This document shows positions 39,309-48,692 of a DNA stretch of 64,000 nt, piece by piece. How positions within the stretch are numbered: position 1 is the first letter of the stretch; each line of letters opens with the position of its first letter. A program made the translations under genes and the position numbers. Location of the stretch: the NCBI RefSeq assembly GCF_016462545.1, contig NZ_JAEMTA010000002.1, forward strand, positions 147,997 to 211,996. The letters run 5' to 3'. The notes under the pieces were generated by a model, which made no database searches, had not been told where the DNA came from, and was given only the letters and a program-made list of their open reading frames with translations. The DNA comes from Mycolicibacterium sp. GTDB lineage: Bacteria; Actinomycetota; Actinomycetes; Mycobacteriales; Mycobacteriaceae.

Positions 39309-40216
39309 TGACGTCGACACTGGCGCTCGACATCGGCGGCACCAAGATCGCCGTCGGCCTCGTCGACCCCGACGGTCAATTGCAGCACCACGCACAGCTG
39401 CCGACGCCCCACGGCGACGCCGAGGCCATCTGGTCGGTTGCGAGCGGACTGCTGGCCGAGGCGCTGGCTGCTGCCGACGGTGACGTCCGCGGGGTGGGCG
39501 TCGCCTCCGCCGGACCCATCGACCTGCCGAGCGGCACGATCAGCCCGATCAACATCACTGCATGGCAACGCTTTCCGATCGTCGACCGGGTGGCAGCCGC
39601 CACCGGACTGCCCGTGCGGCTCGGCGGCGACGGGCTGTGCATGGCGATGGGGGAACGCTGGCGGGGGGCTGGCCGGGAGGCGCAGTTCATGCTCGGCATG
39701 GTGGTGTCGACGGGCATCGGCGGCGGGCTGGTCCTCGACGGCGCGCCCTACGACGGGCGGACGGGAAACGCCGGCCACGTCGGCCACGTCGTCGTCGACC
39801 CCGACGGGTTGCTCTGCACGTGTGGCGGCCACGGGTGCGTGGAGACGGTGGCGTCGGGCCCGCACCTGGCCCGCTGGGCACGCGAGAACGGTTGGGCCGC
39901 AGGGCCGGAGGCCGACGCGAAGGAACTCGCCGACGCCGCCAATGCCGGTGATGCCCTGGCACTTCGGGCCTTCCGTCGCGGTGCGACGGCGCTGGCCATG
40001 ATGATCGCCTCGGTCGCCGCGGTCTGCGACCTCGACCTGGTGGTCGTCGGCGGGGGTGTGGCGAAGTCCGGTGCGCTGCTGTTCGACCCGCTGCGCGAGG
40101 CGCTCGGCCACTATGCGGGCCTCGACTTCATCAAGGATTTGCGCGTGCTGCCCGCCGAACTCGGCGGGGACGCCGGGCTGGTGGGCGCGGCGGCCCTCTT
40201 CAACACGTCCCCCTAG
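39308..40216 (+). CDS. ROK-family sugar kinase
   Basis: 302 aa. ATP-binding LALDIGGTKIAVGLVD at the N-terminus, a sugar-binding region with SPINITAWQRFPI, TGIGGGLVLDG, and the ROK zinc motif GHVGHVVVDPDG with LLCTCGGHGCVE near residue 160 (H, C-x-C-G-G-x-x-C). It probably phosphorylates glucose, mannose or another hexose released by the mannosidase or alpha-glucosidase; specificity is not clear. Position corresponds to Rv0650. Translationally linked to the gene before it. Convergent with the DUF4032 gene. Confidence 0.93.
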   Translation: MTSTLALDIGGTKIAVGLVDPDGQLQHHAQLPTPHGDAEAIWSVASGLLAEALAAADGDVRGVGVASAGPIDLPSGTISPINITAWQRFPIVDRVAAATGLPVRLGGDGLCMAMGERWRGAGREAQFMLGMVVSTGIGGGLVLDGAPYDGRTGNAGHVGHVVVDPDGLLCTCGGHGCVETVASGPHLARWARENGWAAGPEADAKELADAANAGDALALRAFRRGATALAMMIASVAAVCDLDLVVVGGGVAKSGALLFDPLREALGHYAGLDFIKDLRVLPAELGGDAGLVGAAALFNTSP

Positions 40217-40233
40217 CCGATGTCGTTGCGCGC

Positions 40234-41478
40234 CTACGGTTCCACGTCGGGGGTCTCCACCACCATCAGCTGCGCCGCCGAATCCGTGGGTACGACCCTG
40301 CGCGCCAACGCCATCAGCGCGCGCTCGGTACCCACGTCCCGACCAGCCCGCTCCGAGAGCAACCAGCGCACCTCCAACAGATCGCAGTACGCCTGAATCG
40401 CGGTGCCGGTGTGACCGACTGCCGCGTGTGCCCGGTGCATGGTCGGCCTGACCAGCTCCATCACCCACAGCTGGGCGGCGGTGCGCTCGTCGACGTCGTG
40501 GCCCGCTTCGGTGCAGAGCCGAGCCTGGTAGGCCTGCAGATCACCGAGCAGATGCGTGGCCTGCCCCTCGCCGACGTCCAGACCGGCAATCTCACGCAGC
40601 CGCGTGGCGTGGAAGCGACGGTCACCGACGGCGACGTGCAGACGGAGCTGATCGGTGCCCGCGCTGGTCGGTTGCAGCGACACCTCGTCGACGGCGAAGC
40701 CCAACTCGTTGAGCTTGCGAATCCTGCCCTCCACGCGATAGCGGTCGGCGTACCCGAAGATTGGTTCGGCGTGGAGCAGTTCCCACAGCCCCTCATAGCG
40801 CGTCCGCAAGCTGAGCGCCTCGCCAATCAGCTGGTCGCGCAACGCCGTTGCACCGTCGATGCGAGCCGCGATGTCCATCAGCCCCGCCGCCACGTTCTCG
40901 ACCGTCACGTCGACGTCGAGTTGGCGCTGGCCGTCCGACAGTCGTGCGTGCACCTCGCTGGTCTCGGCGTCGACCAGGGACGCCTGCAGGACCTGACCGT
41001 CGCGCGTGAACAGCGTGTTGGCCAGTGAGCAGTCTCCCCAGAAGACGCCCCGCCGGTGCAGTTCGACGAGCAGCGACGCCATCCCGTCGAGCAGCCGGGC
41101 GCGTTGCTTGGGAGCATCGGGCGGCAGCCGCAGGAACAACCGCCGGTACTGCCACGACCCCACCAGGTAGCGGGTCAGGAGAATCGCGGTGTCGAAGGCG
41201 GGTTGGCGCACCAGCCCTGCGGGCCGAACGGCATCGAGACGCATCTCCTCGAGCCGGCTCAGCACGTCGTACTCCCGCACCGCGATGCGCGGTGGCAGCT
41301 CCTTGAGGGCCCACAGCGCACCGTCGCACTCGACGAACTTCACCAAGTGCCTGCTGGGCCCGACGGCCATGTCCCGCAACGGAACCTCGGGTACCACCCA
41401 CTCGGCGAGCGGGCGCTCCCACGGCAGCGACAGCAACCCGGGAGCGGGGGCGCGGAGCCGCAGTTCCGGTGCGGCCAC
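40234..41478 (-). CDS. DUF4032 / kinase-like protein
   Basis: 414 aa from GTG 41478, 15 bases after the sugar ATPase stop. The N-terminal region resembles a lipopolysaccharide-kinase-like fold: LVKFVECDGALWALKELPPR, ILLTRYLVGSWQYRRLF, RGVFWGDCSLANTLF and LVDAETSEVHARLS, the last two matching catalytic-loop and metal-binding positions. The C-terminal region is DUF4032-like, with RIRKLNELGFAVDEV. Function unproven; as the last gene after an importer it may phosphorylate a sugar or sense its level. Confidence 0.78.
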   Translation of the reverse strand: MAAPELRLRAPAPGLLSLPWERPLAEWVVPEVPLRDMAVGPSRHLVKFVECDGALWALKELPPRIAVREYDVLSRLEEMRLDAVRPAGLVRQPAFDTAILLTRYLVGSWQYRRLFLRLPPDAPKQRARLLDGMASLLVELHRRGVFWGDCSLANTLFTRDGQVLQASLVDAETSEVHARLSDGQRQLDVDVTVENVAAGLMDIAARIDGATALRDQLIGEALSLRTRYEGLWELLHAEPIFGYADRYRVEGRIRKLNELGFAVDEVSLQPTSAGTDQLRLHVAVGDRRFHATRLREIAGLDVGEGQATHLLGDLQAYQARLCTEAGHDVDERTAAQLWVMELVRPTMHRAHAAVGHTGTAIQAYCDLLEVRWLLSERAGRDVGTERALMALARRVVPTDSAAQLMVVETPDVEP

Positions 41479-41493
41479 GTCGGCTGTCCCCGG

Positions 41494-42705
41494 CTAGCCC
41501 GCGGCGGAGGCGGCGTGGCGCCCCGAGGAGTCGCTGGTGTCGCCGACCCGGGTGAGGTTGTCACCCGACGACGGGTCGAACAGATGAATCCGCTCGGCGT
41601 CCAGCCACAGCGTGGCCTTGTCGCCGTTGCGCACCCGGCTCAGTGGGTCGAGTTCGACGCAGAGCTGGGTGCGCATGTGTTCGCTGTCCAGCTCGTTGGC
41701 GAGTTCGGCCAGCTGCGAACCGATCTCGGCGGGCGCCTCGAAGGGCACGAAGGCGTACTGCTCGTTGCCCAGCCATTCCGTGACGTCGATCGTGACGTCG
41801 AACGTGACACCGCGGGACTTCTTGCCCGAGTCCACGAACTCGGCGTCCTCGAAGGCACCTGGCCGGATGCCGGCGATGTAGACCTTGCCGTCCTCTAGCG
41901 ATGGGCGCCACTCGTCGCGCAGGGGGACGGTCGTGAACGGAAGCTCGATCTCGTTGCCAGTGACGCGGGCGGGCACGAAGTTCATCGGAGGCGATCCGAT
42001 GAAGCCGGCGACGAAGAGGTTCACCGGCTGGTCGTAGAGTTCGCGCGGGCTGGCAATCTGTTGCAGCACGCCCTTCTTCAGCACGGCCACCCGATCGCCC
42101 AGGGTCATCGCCTCGGTCTGGTCGTGCGTGACGTAGACGGTGGTGACGCCGAGGCGGCGCTGTAGGCGCAGGATCTCCGTGCGCATTTGACCGCGGAGCT
42201 TGGCGTCGAGATTGCTCAGTGGCTCGTCGAACAGGAAGGCGTCGGCTTGCCGAACGATGGCGCGGCCCATCGCGACGCGCTGGCGTTGGCCGCCTGAGAG
42301 GTTGGCGGGCTTGCGGTCCAGGTGCTCACCCAGTTCCAACGTATCGGCGGCCTCGGTGACCAGCTTGCGGATCTCGTCGTCGGAGTGCTTGCCGGACAGC
42401 CGAAGTGGGAACGCGATGTTCTCGAACACCGTCAGGTGTGGGTACAGCGCGTAGTTCTGGAACACCATCGCCAGGTTGCGGTCACGAGGAGCCTTGTCGT
42501 TGACCCGGGTGTCGCCAATGATCATGTCGCCCGAGGTGATGTCCTCCAAACCGACGATCATCCGCAGCAGGGTGGACTTCCCGCAGCCCGATGGGCCCAC
42601 CAGGATCATGAACTCACCGTCGGCGATGTCGATGCTGACGTCGTTGACGGCGGGAAAGCCGTCGCCGTACTTCTTGACGATGTTGCGCATGGAGATTGCA
42701 GCCAT
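41494..42705 (-). CDS. Sugar ABC transporter ATPase (SugC/MsmK-like)
   Basis: 403 aa from ATG 42705 (MAAISMRNIVKKYGDGFPAV); the open frame to 43050 is shadow. Walker A GPSGCGKST, Q-loop VFQNYALYPHLTV, signature LSGGQRQRV, Walker B FLFDEPLSNLDAKLR, H-loop THDQTEAM. C-terminal regulatory beta domain with AGFIGSPPMNF, typical of carbohydrate importers. It energises the permease pair upstream. Starts 2 bases after the SugB-like stop. Confidence 0.92.
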   Translation of the reverse strand: MAAISMRNIVKKYGDGFPAVNDVSIDIADGEFMILVGPSGCGKSTLLRMIVGLEDITSGDMIIGDTRVNDKAPRDRNLAMVFQNYALYPHLTVFENIAFPLRLSGKHSDDEIRKLVTEAADTLELGEHLDRKPANLSGGQRQRVAMGRAIVRQADAFLFDEPLSNLDAKLRGQMRTEILRLQRRLGVTTVYVTHDQTEAMTLGDRVAVLKKGVLQQIASPRELYDQPVNLFVAGFIGSPPMNFVPARVTGNEIELPFTTVPLRDEWRPSLEDGKVYIAGIRPGAFEDAEFVDSGKKSRGVTFDVTIDVTEWLGNEQYAFVPFEAPAEIGSQLAELANELDSEHMRTQLCVELDPLSRVRNGDKATLWLDAERIHLFDPSSGDNLTRVGDTSDSSGRHAASAAG

Positions 42706-42707
42706 GG

Positions 42708-43541
42708 TTATCCCTTCACTGCGCCGGAGGTGAGACCGGCGACGATGCGGCGTTGAAAGACGAGAACGAGGATGACGACCGGGATGGTGACGATCACCGA
42801 CGCCGCCATGATGTAGGGCACCGGAGACTCGAAGTACGAGGCGCCCTGGAAGAACGCCAGCGCGGCGGGCACCGTGCGGGCACTGTCGGTGGACGTCAAC
42901 GAGATGGCGAACAGAAAGTCGTTCCAGCAGAAGAAGAACGTCAGGATCGCGGTGGTGAACACGCCGGGAGCCGCCAACGGGACGATCACCTTGCGGAAGG
43001 CCTGCCACGCCGTCGCACCGTCGACCTGCGCGGCGTGCTCCATCTCCCACGGAATCTGCCGGAAGAACGCCGACATCGTCCAGATGGACAGTGGGAGTGC
43101 GAAGGTCAGGTAGGGGATGATCAGCCCGAGCCAGGTGTCATAGATGCCCAACCCGCGCCACATGTCGAACAGCGGGCCCACCAGCGCCGCCTGCGGGAAC
43201 ATCGCGATGCCCAGGGCCAGGGACAACAGCACCTTCTTACCCGGAAACTCCAGTCGCGCAATGGCATACGCGGCGAACATCGCGATGACGACGGAGATGA
43301 GCGTGGCGATGACCGCGATGCCGATCGAGTTGATCAGGGCCCTGGTGAACAGCGGGTTGCTGAAGATCTGGGCGAAGTTGTCCAGCGTGAACGAGCTCGG
43401 CAGGAACTGCGGGGTACCCGACACGATGTCCGACGGCGGCTTGAACGCCAGGCTGATCATCCACAGCAGCGGGAAGAAGCTGTAGACGACGATGACGATG
43501 CCGGCGATGGTCCACCGACGGGTGCTCTTGGCGCTGTTCAC
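42708..43541 (-). CDS. Sugar ABC transporter permease (SugB-like)
   Basis: 277 aa from GTG 43541, overlapping the SugA-like stop (GTGA). Six membrane segments with the EAA loop EMEHAAQVDGATAWQAFRKV near residue 175, which contacts the ATPase. N-terminus MNSAKSTRRWTIAGIVIVVY leads into the first helix. Type-1 carbohydrate permease, MalG-like subunit. Confidence 0.92.
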   Translation of the reverse strand: MNSAKSTRRWTIAGIVIVVYSFFPLLWMISLAFKPPSDIVSGTPQFLPSSFTLDNFAQIFSNPLFTRALINSIGIAVIATLISVVIAMFAAYAIARLEFPGKKVLLSLALGIAMFPQAALVGPLFDMWRGLGIYDTWLGLIIPYLTFALPLSIWTMSAFFRQIPWEMEHAAQVDGATAWQAFRKVIVPLAAPGVFTTAILTFFFCWNDFLFAISLTSTDSARTVPAALAFFQGASYFESPVPYIMAASVIVTIPVVILVLVFQRRIVAGLTSGAVKG

Positions 43542-44470
43542 TGGTCACCCCTGACTTGCGACAGGTCGGTCTTGAAGACCTTGATGAAGATCCACGCGAT
43601 GGCGACGACGCTGAGGAACAGCAGCACCGAGACTGCCGAACCCATACCGAGATTCACCAGCGTGACGTTCTGCCGGTAGGCCAGGAAGGAGATGGTCTCG
43701 GTGTTGTTCGCGCCGGCCGTCATCACGTACGGGTTGTCGAAGATGCGCCAGGCGTCGAGGGTGCGGAACAGCAGCGCAACCATGATGGCCGCCTTCATGT
43801 TCGGCAGCGTGATCTTGCGCAGACGCTGCCATGCCGTCGCCCCGTCGACCTTGGCCGCCTCCTGCATGTCCTCGGGGACCTGCACCAAACCGGCGAGCAG
43901 CAGCAGCGAGATGAACGGCGTCGTCTTCCAGATCTCGGACAGACAGATCACGAAGATCGCCGACCAGCGCCCGCCGAACCAGTCGAAGTCCACGAGGTTG
44001 ATCCACTGGTTGACGAACCCCGAGTCGATCGCGAAGGCGTAGCGCCAGATGAACGCCGACACCACCGTCACGATGCCGTAGGGAATGAGGATGGCGGTGC
44101 GCAATGGACCGCGGCCGCGAATGATGCGCAGCATCACGAAGGCGAACCAGAAGCCGAGGACCAGTTCGACTGCGACGGTGACGATCGTGATCGCCAGCGT
44201 GGTCACGAAGTCGTTCCACCACACCGGGTCGGTCAGGATGACCCCGAAGTTGGTCAGCCCGACGAAGCTCCGTCCGTCCGGATCGGTCAGCCGGAAGTTG
44301 TACAGCGACAACACCAGTGCGTAGCCCAGCGGGTAGGCGGTGACGAGCAGCATCACCACATAGGACGGCAGGGTCAGGTAGAGACCGAGTCGGCGCTCAC
44401 CGCGGACCCGCGCACTGACGGCCGCCTTCTCGGGCTTCTTCGGGACCGGAGGACTCTCGACCGTGGTCAC
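43538..44470 (-). CDS. Sugar ABC transporter permease (SugA-like)
   Basis: 310 aa from GTG 44470, overlapping the binding-protein stop (GTGA). Six membrane segments with the EAA loop EDMQEAAKVDGATAWQRLRK near residue 205. MalF-like subunit without the long MalF periplasmic loop. N-terminal cytoplasmic tail is Pro/Lys-rich (PPVPKKPEKAAVS). Confidence 0.92.
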   Translation of the reverse strand: MTTVESPPVPKKPEKAAVSARVRGERRLGLYLTLPSYVVMLLVTAYPLGYALVLSLYNFRLTDPDGRSFVGLTNFGVILTDPVWWNDFVTTLAITIVTVAVELVLGFWFAFVMLRIIRGRGPLRTAILIPYGIVTVVSAFIWRYAFAIDSGFVNQWINLVDFDWFGGRWSAIFVICLSEIWKTTPFISLLLLAGLVQVPEDMQEAAKVDGATAWQRLRKITLPNMKAAIMVALLFRTLDAWRIFDNPYVMTAGANNTETISFLAYRQNVTLVNLGMGSAVSVLLFLSVVAIAWIFIKVFKTDLSQVRGDQ

Positions 44471-45777
44471 AGCAGCCGCCTCCCCGCCAGCACGTCAGCC
44501 ATGAATTGATCTGTCCTCTCGGGGGTTTCGTTGGTGACCGACGCCGGCGGATGCCACGTCTGGGTGACGGCCCCGGCGACGTCGGTATAGAAGGGGGTGA
44601 GCGGACGGGGACCGCCCTCGGCGATGGACTCCCGGATCAGATCCGCGTTGGCGTACTCCGCGCGGATCTCGGGGGCGTCGTAGGACGCGGCGTACGGCGA
44701 CGGCTCGCTCTCGTCGAGCATGTACTTGGTGGCCTTCGCTTCGGCGTTGATGCATTCGACCAGGGCGACCGCCTGCGCGGGATGCCTGGAATAGGCGCCG
44801 ACGCCCAGATTGGCGCCACCGAGTGGCGGGGCGCTGGGGCGGTCGGGGGACACCCTGGGGTAACGGGCCCAGCCGATGTCGTCGACCACTGCCTGGTCGA
44901 GGGTCCCTTCCTTTGCGGCCGTGCGGGCGGCCGCGAGCACGTAGGGCCAGTTGAGCATGAACATGCCCTGCTCGGATTGGAACGTGGCGCGCGCCTGCTC
45001 CTCCGCGGCGTTGGAGAGATCGACGGGCGCGGCGGTGGACCGCGCGAGGTTGCCGACGATCTCGGCGGCCTTGAGGCCAGCGGGGGTGTTCAGCGACGGC
45101 TTGGCATTTCGTCCGGAGGAGACGTCCTGTAGCACCTCACCGCCACCCGACAGCACCAGTGCGTTGATCCACACCATGTAGCCCTCGTACCGCTGCGCCT
45201 GTACCGAGATCTTCTTACCCTGCTGCACAGCGGCTTTCAGCATCTCATCCCACGTGAACGTGGCACTCGTCGGATCGATCCCGGCCGCCGCGGCCTGCGA
45301 CTTGCGGTACCAGAGCAACTGGGCGTTGGACTTGTAGGGCGCGCCGTAGAGCTTGTCGTCCCACATGCCGGTCTTCACCGGCGCGGGCAGCATTCCAGCC
45401 GTGAGGCGTGTGGTCTCCTCGGCGGTGTACGGGCGCAAGAACCCGGCGTTGGAGAACTCCGCGGTGAACACCACATCCAGGCTCACGACGTCGATCGACG
45501 TGTCGCCAGCGGCCAAGCGCCGCACCATCTGCTCGCGCTGCGCGGTGGCGGTGCTCGGCAGCGATTCGATCCGCACCTGGTAGGCGCCGCCCGATGCGTC
45601 CGCGCACTCCTGCGCGCGTGCCGCCGAGCCACCGTTGTCGGGCAGGATGTACCACGTCAGTGTCGGGGGACCGCTCTCGCTGCCGCAGCCGGTCAACAAC
45701 GTCGCGGCGACCAACGGTGCGCTGGCCAGCGCGATTGCCCGTCGCCTCCGCGAACGGGCGAACTCAATTCGCTTCAT
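44467..45777 (-). CDS. Sugar ABC transporter substrate-binding lipoprotein (LpqY/ThuE-like)
   Basis: 436 aa from ATG 45777 (MKRIEFARSRRRRAIALA). Arg-rich signal peptide and lipobox LLTGC at about residues 29-33, so the mature protein is a lipid-anchored binding protein. Domain motifs: SIDVVSLDVVFTAEFSNAGF, KLYGAPYKSNAQLLWYRKS, QGMFMLNWPYVLAAA and a PLGGANLGVGAYSRHPAQA stretch. These match LpqY/ThuE disaccharide-binding proteins, the trehalose uptake type, but ligand residues were not checked. With the permeases and ATPase it makes a complete importer, the genes overlapping by 4 bases. The orthologue of the known mycobacterial LpqY-SugABC is normally elsewhere, so this may be a second system. 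Confidence 0.88.
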   Translation of the reverse strand: MKRIEFARSRRRRAIALASAPLVAATLLTGCGSESGPPTLTWYILPDNGGSAARAQECADASGGAYQVRIESLPSTATAQREQMVRRLAAGDTSIDVVSLDVVFTAEFSNAGFLRPYTAEETTRLTAGMLPAPVKTGMWDDKLYGAPYKSNAQLLWYRKSQAAAAGIDPTSATFTWDEMLKAAVQQGKKISVQAQRYEGYMVWINALVLSGGGEVLQDVSSGRNAKPSLNTPAGLKAAEIVGNLARSTAAPVDLSNAAEEQARATFQSEQGMFMLNWPYVLAAARTAAKEGTLDQAVVDDIGWARYPRVSPDRPSAPPLGGANLGVGAYSRHPAQAVALVECINAEAKATKYMLDESEPSPYAASYDAPEIRAEYANADLIRESIAEGGPRPLTPFYTDVAGAVTQTWHPPASVTNETPERTDQFMADVLAGRRLL

Positions 45778-45844
45778 GCGTCCCCTCGTCTGTGCGATCT
45801 CGAGCTCCCGGGAGCCACGATCAGCCATTCGATCTGCCCCCGAG

Positions 45845-45860
45845 TGTGGCACACCTCACA
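45845..45860. promoter_or_regulatory. CRP-like site in the divergent transporter/alpha-glucosidase region
   Basis: TGTGGCACACCTCACA fits TGTGA-N6-TCACA with one mismatch (fifth base). It is 67 bases before the binding-lipoprotein start and 234 before the GH13 start. The remaining divergent spacer (45861-46094) shows no gene. Carbon-source control by CRP is plausible but inferred. Confidence 0.4.
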
Positions 45861-46094
45861 TCCGCTTTCGTCGAGTGGCTCGGGCGGATTCGAGACGCGC
45901 CGCCGTGGCCCCGAACGGTCCGCCCTGTGGAAGCCGTTGCAGAGCTACATTTTTCCGCGCGGCACGCGAGGGCACGGTATGGACGGCACGCGGAGTGGGT
46001 ACGTCGATGCCAACGACGCGCAGTGGCGTTGACAGCACGGCCTCCGCTGGGAAGTCTTTGGCGCAGCCGTTCGCGAACCGATCCGAGGAGTGCC

Positions 46095-47729
46095 GTGACA
46101 TCCGTCGAATCCTGGTGGCAGACCGCCGTCGTCTACCAGGTCTACATCCGTAGTTTCGCCGACGGCAACGGTGACGGCGTAGGCGACGTCGCCGGCCTGC
46201 GCGCACGGCTGCCGTACCTGGCGCGCCTCGGCATCGACGCGATCTGGATCAACCCCTGGTACCCGTCGCCGATGGCCGACGCCGGCTACGACGTCGCCGA
46301 CTACCGGGACATCGAGCCGGTCTACGGCACCCTGGCCGAGGCCGACCGACTGATCGCCGAGGCGCACGAGGTGGGGTTGCGGGTGCTGCTCGACATCGTG
46401 CCGAATCACAGCTCCGATCACCACGCCTGGTTCACCGCAGCACTCGCAGACGAGCCGGGCGCCCGCCAGCGGTACCACTTTCGGCCGGGACGGGGCGCCG
46501 ACGGCGAGTTGCCGCCCAACGACTGGCAGAGCGTCTTCGGGGGGCGGGCCTGGACCAGGATCGCCGACGGTCAGTGGTACCTCCATCTGTTCGCGCCCGG
46601 GCAGCCCGACTTCAACTGGGAGCATCCGGAGGTTCGGGCCGAGTTCGAGGACGTGTTGGCGTTCTGGTTCGACAAGGGCGTCGACGGATTCCGCATCGAC
46701 GTCGCGCACGGACTGGTGAAGGCCGAGGGGCTGCCGGACGGCGGCACCGGTGACGATGCCGCACCGACCCTGGTCCAGCACAACGCGTCCCACCCGGCGT
46801 GGGACCAGGACGGCGTGCACGAGGTCTACCGCGGCTGGCGTGCCGTCGCGAATCGCTATGCGCCGGAACGGATCTTCATCGCCGAGGCCTGGGTGCCCAG
46901 CAATGAGCGGCTGGCCCGATACCTGCGTCCCGACGAGTTGCACACCGCCTTTCAGTTCGACTTTCTCCGCGCGCCGTGGCACGCGGAGGTCCTGCGCACC
47001 GTCATCGACGATGCGATCACGGTCGCCGCGACCGTCGGTGCGCCGCCGACGTGGGTGCTGTCCAACCACGACGTCACGCGCACGGTCACCCGCTACTCGC
47101 GGTCGCAGCCCGACCATCTGATCGAAACCGACTGGGAGCGCGCACGCTGGGCGACGGAATCGGCCGACTACGGGGTGGGCCTGCGTCGCGCCAGAGCCGC
47201 GGCCCTCGTGCAGTTGGCCCTGCCGGGCACGGCCTACGTCTATCAAGGGGAGGAACTCGGTCTCGAGGAGGTCGAGGACCTGCCGGACGAGCTTCGCCAG
47301 GATCCGATGTGGGTGCAGTCGGGGTTCACCGACGTCGGCCGAGATGGGTGCCGCGTCCCCATCCCGTGGGCGGATGACGTTGCCCCCTACGGCTTCTCGC
47401 CGGACACGGAGGTGGCGACGTGGTTGCCCCAGCCGCCGCACTGGTCGTCGCACACCGCGCAAGCGCAGGATGGCGATCCGGACTCCACGCTGAATCTCTA
47501 TCGCGAGGCGCTCTCGGCGCGGTCGTCGCTCTGGGTGGACGCCGGCGATCTCGAGTGGATCGCGACGCCCCCCGCGGTGGTCGCGTTCCGGCGTGGCGAC
47601 GCGCAGTGCTGGGTCAACACGGGTGCGTCGCCCGCGGACCTGCCCGCCGATGCCCGCGTGGTCCTGGCGTCGGTGCCCGGCACCGCCACTCAGCTTCCGC
47701 CGGATTCCGCCGCCTGGCTGGTGACCTGA
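46095..47729 (+). CDS. GH13 alpha-glucosidase (oligo-1,6-glucosidase/AglA-like)
   Basis: 544 aa from GTG 46095, with GAGGAG 4 bases upstream; the open frame to 45594 is shadow. GH13 motifs in order: VYQVYIRSFADGNGDGVGD, AIWINPWYPSPMADAGYDV, LDIVPNHSSDHHAW, DGFRIDVAHGL (nucleophile Asp), IAEAW (acid/base Glu) and VLSNHDVTR (third Asp). No signal peptide: a cytoplasmic enzyme hydrolysing imported alpha-glucosides such as trehalose-, maltose- or isomaltose-type sugars. Divergent from the importer it probably serves. Confidence 0.93.
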   Translation: MTSVESWWQTAVVYQVYIRSFADGNGDGVGDVAGLRARLPYLARLGIDAIWINPWYPSPMADAGYDVADYRDIEPVYGTLAEADRLIAEAHEVGLRVLLDIVPNHSSDHHAWFTAALADEPGARQRYHFRPGRGADGELPPNDWQSVFGGRAWTRIADGQWYLHLFAPGQPDFNWEHPEVRAEFEDVLAFWFDKGVDGFRIDVAHGLVKAEGLPDGGTGDDAAPTLVQHNASHPAWDQDGVHEVYRGWRAVANRYAPERIFIAEAWVPSNERLARYLRPDELHTAFQFDFLRAPWHAEVLRTVIDDAITVAATVGAPPTWVLSNHDVTRTVTRYSRSQPDHLIETDWERARWATESADYGVGLRRARAAALVQLALPGTAYVYQGEELGLEEVEDLPDELRQDPMWVQSGFTDVGRDGCRVPIPWADDVAPYGFSPDTEVATWLPQPPHWSSHTAQAQDGDPDSTLNLYREALSARSSLWVDAGDLEWIATPPAVVAFRRGDAQCWVNTGASPADLPADARVVLASVPGTATQLPPDSAAWLVT

Positions 47730-47784
47730 CGCGACTTCGGTGCGCTGACCGGCGCTCAGCGCCGGTGCGCACGCCGAAATCGCG
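47730..47784. terminator. Long hairpin after the alpha-glucosidase gene
   Basis: Nested inverted repeat: outer arms CGCGACTTCGG/CCGAAATCGCG and inner arms ACCGGCGCT/AGCGCCGGT. No T-run follows, which is common for mycobacterial terminators. Probably ends GH13 transcription before the rplJ promoter. Confidence 0.45.
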
Positions 47785-47802
47785 AGGGCTGGACGCCGCG
47801 TT

Positions 47803-47832
47803 TTGGCTGATCGGCGGGCAGCGCGCTATCCT
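47803..47832 (+). promoter_or_regulatory. Candidate rplJL promoter
   Basis: -35 TTGGCT at 47803-47808 and -10 TATCCT at 47827-47832 with an 18-base spacer, just upstream of the L10 leader. Confidence 0.5.
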
Positions 47833-47844
47833 TTGGCAGTTCCA

Positions 47845-47985
47845 CCGAAGACCGTCGGTCACCGAGCAATCGGTTGAAGGTCCCGGATTCATCCGGGCGG
47901 CCCACGCAGGAGGACGAGGCATCACCGCTGGCATGCGCCGGCGGATCTTCACGCCCCGGCCGCTCTGCGCCGGGGCGTTCGTCGT
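47845..47985 (+). ncRNA. Ribosomal protein L10 leader RNA
   Basis: Structured leader before rplJ. Visible elements: CCCGGAT/ATCCGGG hairpin at 47882-47897, the conserved GCAGGAGGACGAGGC kink-turn region at 47906-47920, and a final hairpin CGCCCCGG/CCGGGGCG at 47952-47977. In this family L10(L12)4 binds the leader and represses its own operon. Boundaries approximate. Confidence 0.75.
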
Positions 47986-48029
47986 TTCTGGGGTCGACCG
48001 GCGGACCCAATCCTAGATAGGAGGCATGC

Positions 48030-48641
48030 ATGGCCAAAGCTGAAAAGGCCACCGCCGTTGCCGACATCGCCGAGCAGTTCAAGGAGTCGACCGCCACGGT
48101 CGTCACCGAGTATCGCGGGCTCACCGTGGCCAACCTTGCGGATCTGCGCAAGTCCCTCGGAAGCGCCGCGACCTACTCGGTCGCCAAGAACACCCTGGTA
48201 GCGCGTGCCGCGTCCGAGGCAGGTGTGACGGGTCTCGACGAGCTGTTCACCGGCCCGACCGCCATCGCGTTCATCAAGGGTGAGCCCGTCGATGCCGCCA
48301 AGGCAATCAAGACGTTCGCCAAGGACAACAAGGCCCTGGTTATCAAGGGCGGCTACATGGACGGCAAGGCGCTGTCCGTGGACGAGGTCAACCGCATCGC
48401 GGACCTCGAGTCGCGCGAGGTGCTGCTGGCCAAGCTGGCCGGCGCGATGAAGGCGAAGACCAGTCAGGCCGCGGCGCTGTTCGCTGCCCCGGCATCGCAG
48501 GTCGCCCGCCTCGTCTTCGCCCTGCAGGAGAAGAGGGAAGCCGCCGAAGGTGCACCCGCCGCTCCCGCCGCAGAGGTTGCGGACGCAGAACCAGAAGCAC
48601 CGACGGACGCCGCGGCCGATGCCCCGGCCGACGCCGAGTAA
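48030..48641 (+). CDS. rplJ: 50S ribosomal protein L10
   Basis: 203 aa from ATG 48030, with AGGAGG 5 bases upstream. N-terminal L10 domain: [50 protein letters not shown]-terminal helix region [18 protein letters not shown] binds L12 dimers. It ends with an Ala/Pro/Asp/Glu-rich tail (about residues 178-203) longer than in M. tuberculosis L10 (about 178 aa). Forms the ribosomal stalk base. Controlled by the leader RNA upstream; rplL follows after 51 bases. Confidence 0.97.
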   Translation: MAKAEKATAVADIAEQFKESTATVVTEYRGLTVANLADLRKSLGSAATYSVAKNTLVARAASEAGVTGLDELFTGPTAIAFIKGEPVDAAKAIKTFAKDNKALVIKGGYMDGKALSVDEVNRIADLESREVLLAKLAGAMKAKTSQAAALFAAPASQVARLVFALQEKREAAEGAPAAPAAEVADAEPEAPTDAAADAPADAE

Positions 48642-48692
48642 CAACCCCATTCACCACTGAAGACCCAAGCAAGAAATTAGGAAGGACCAATC

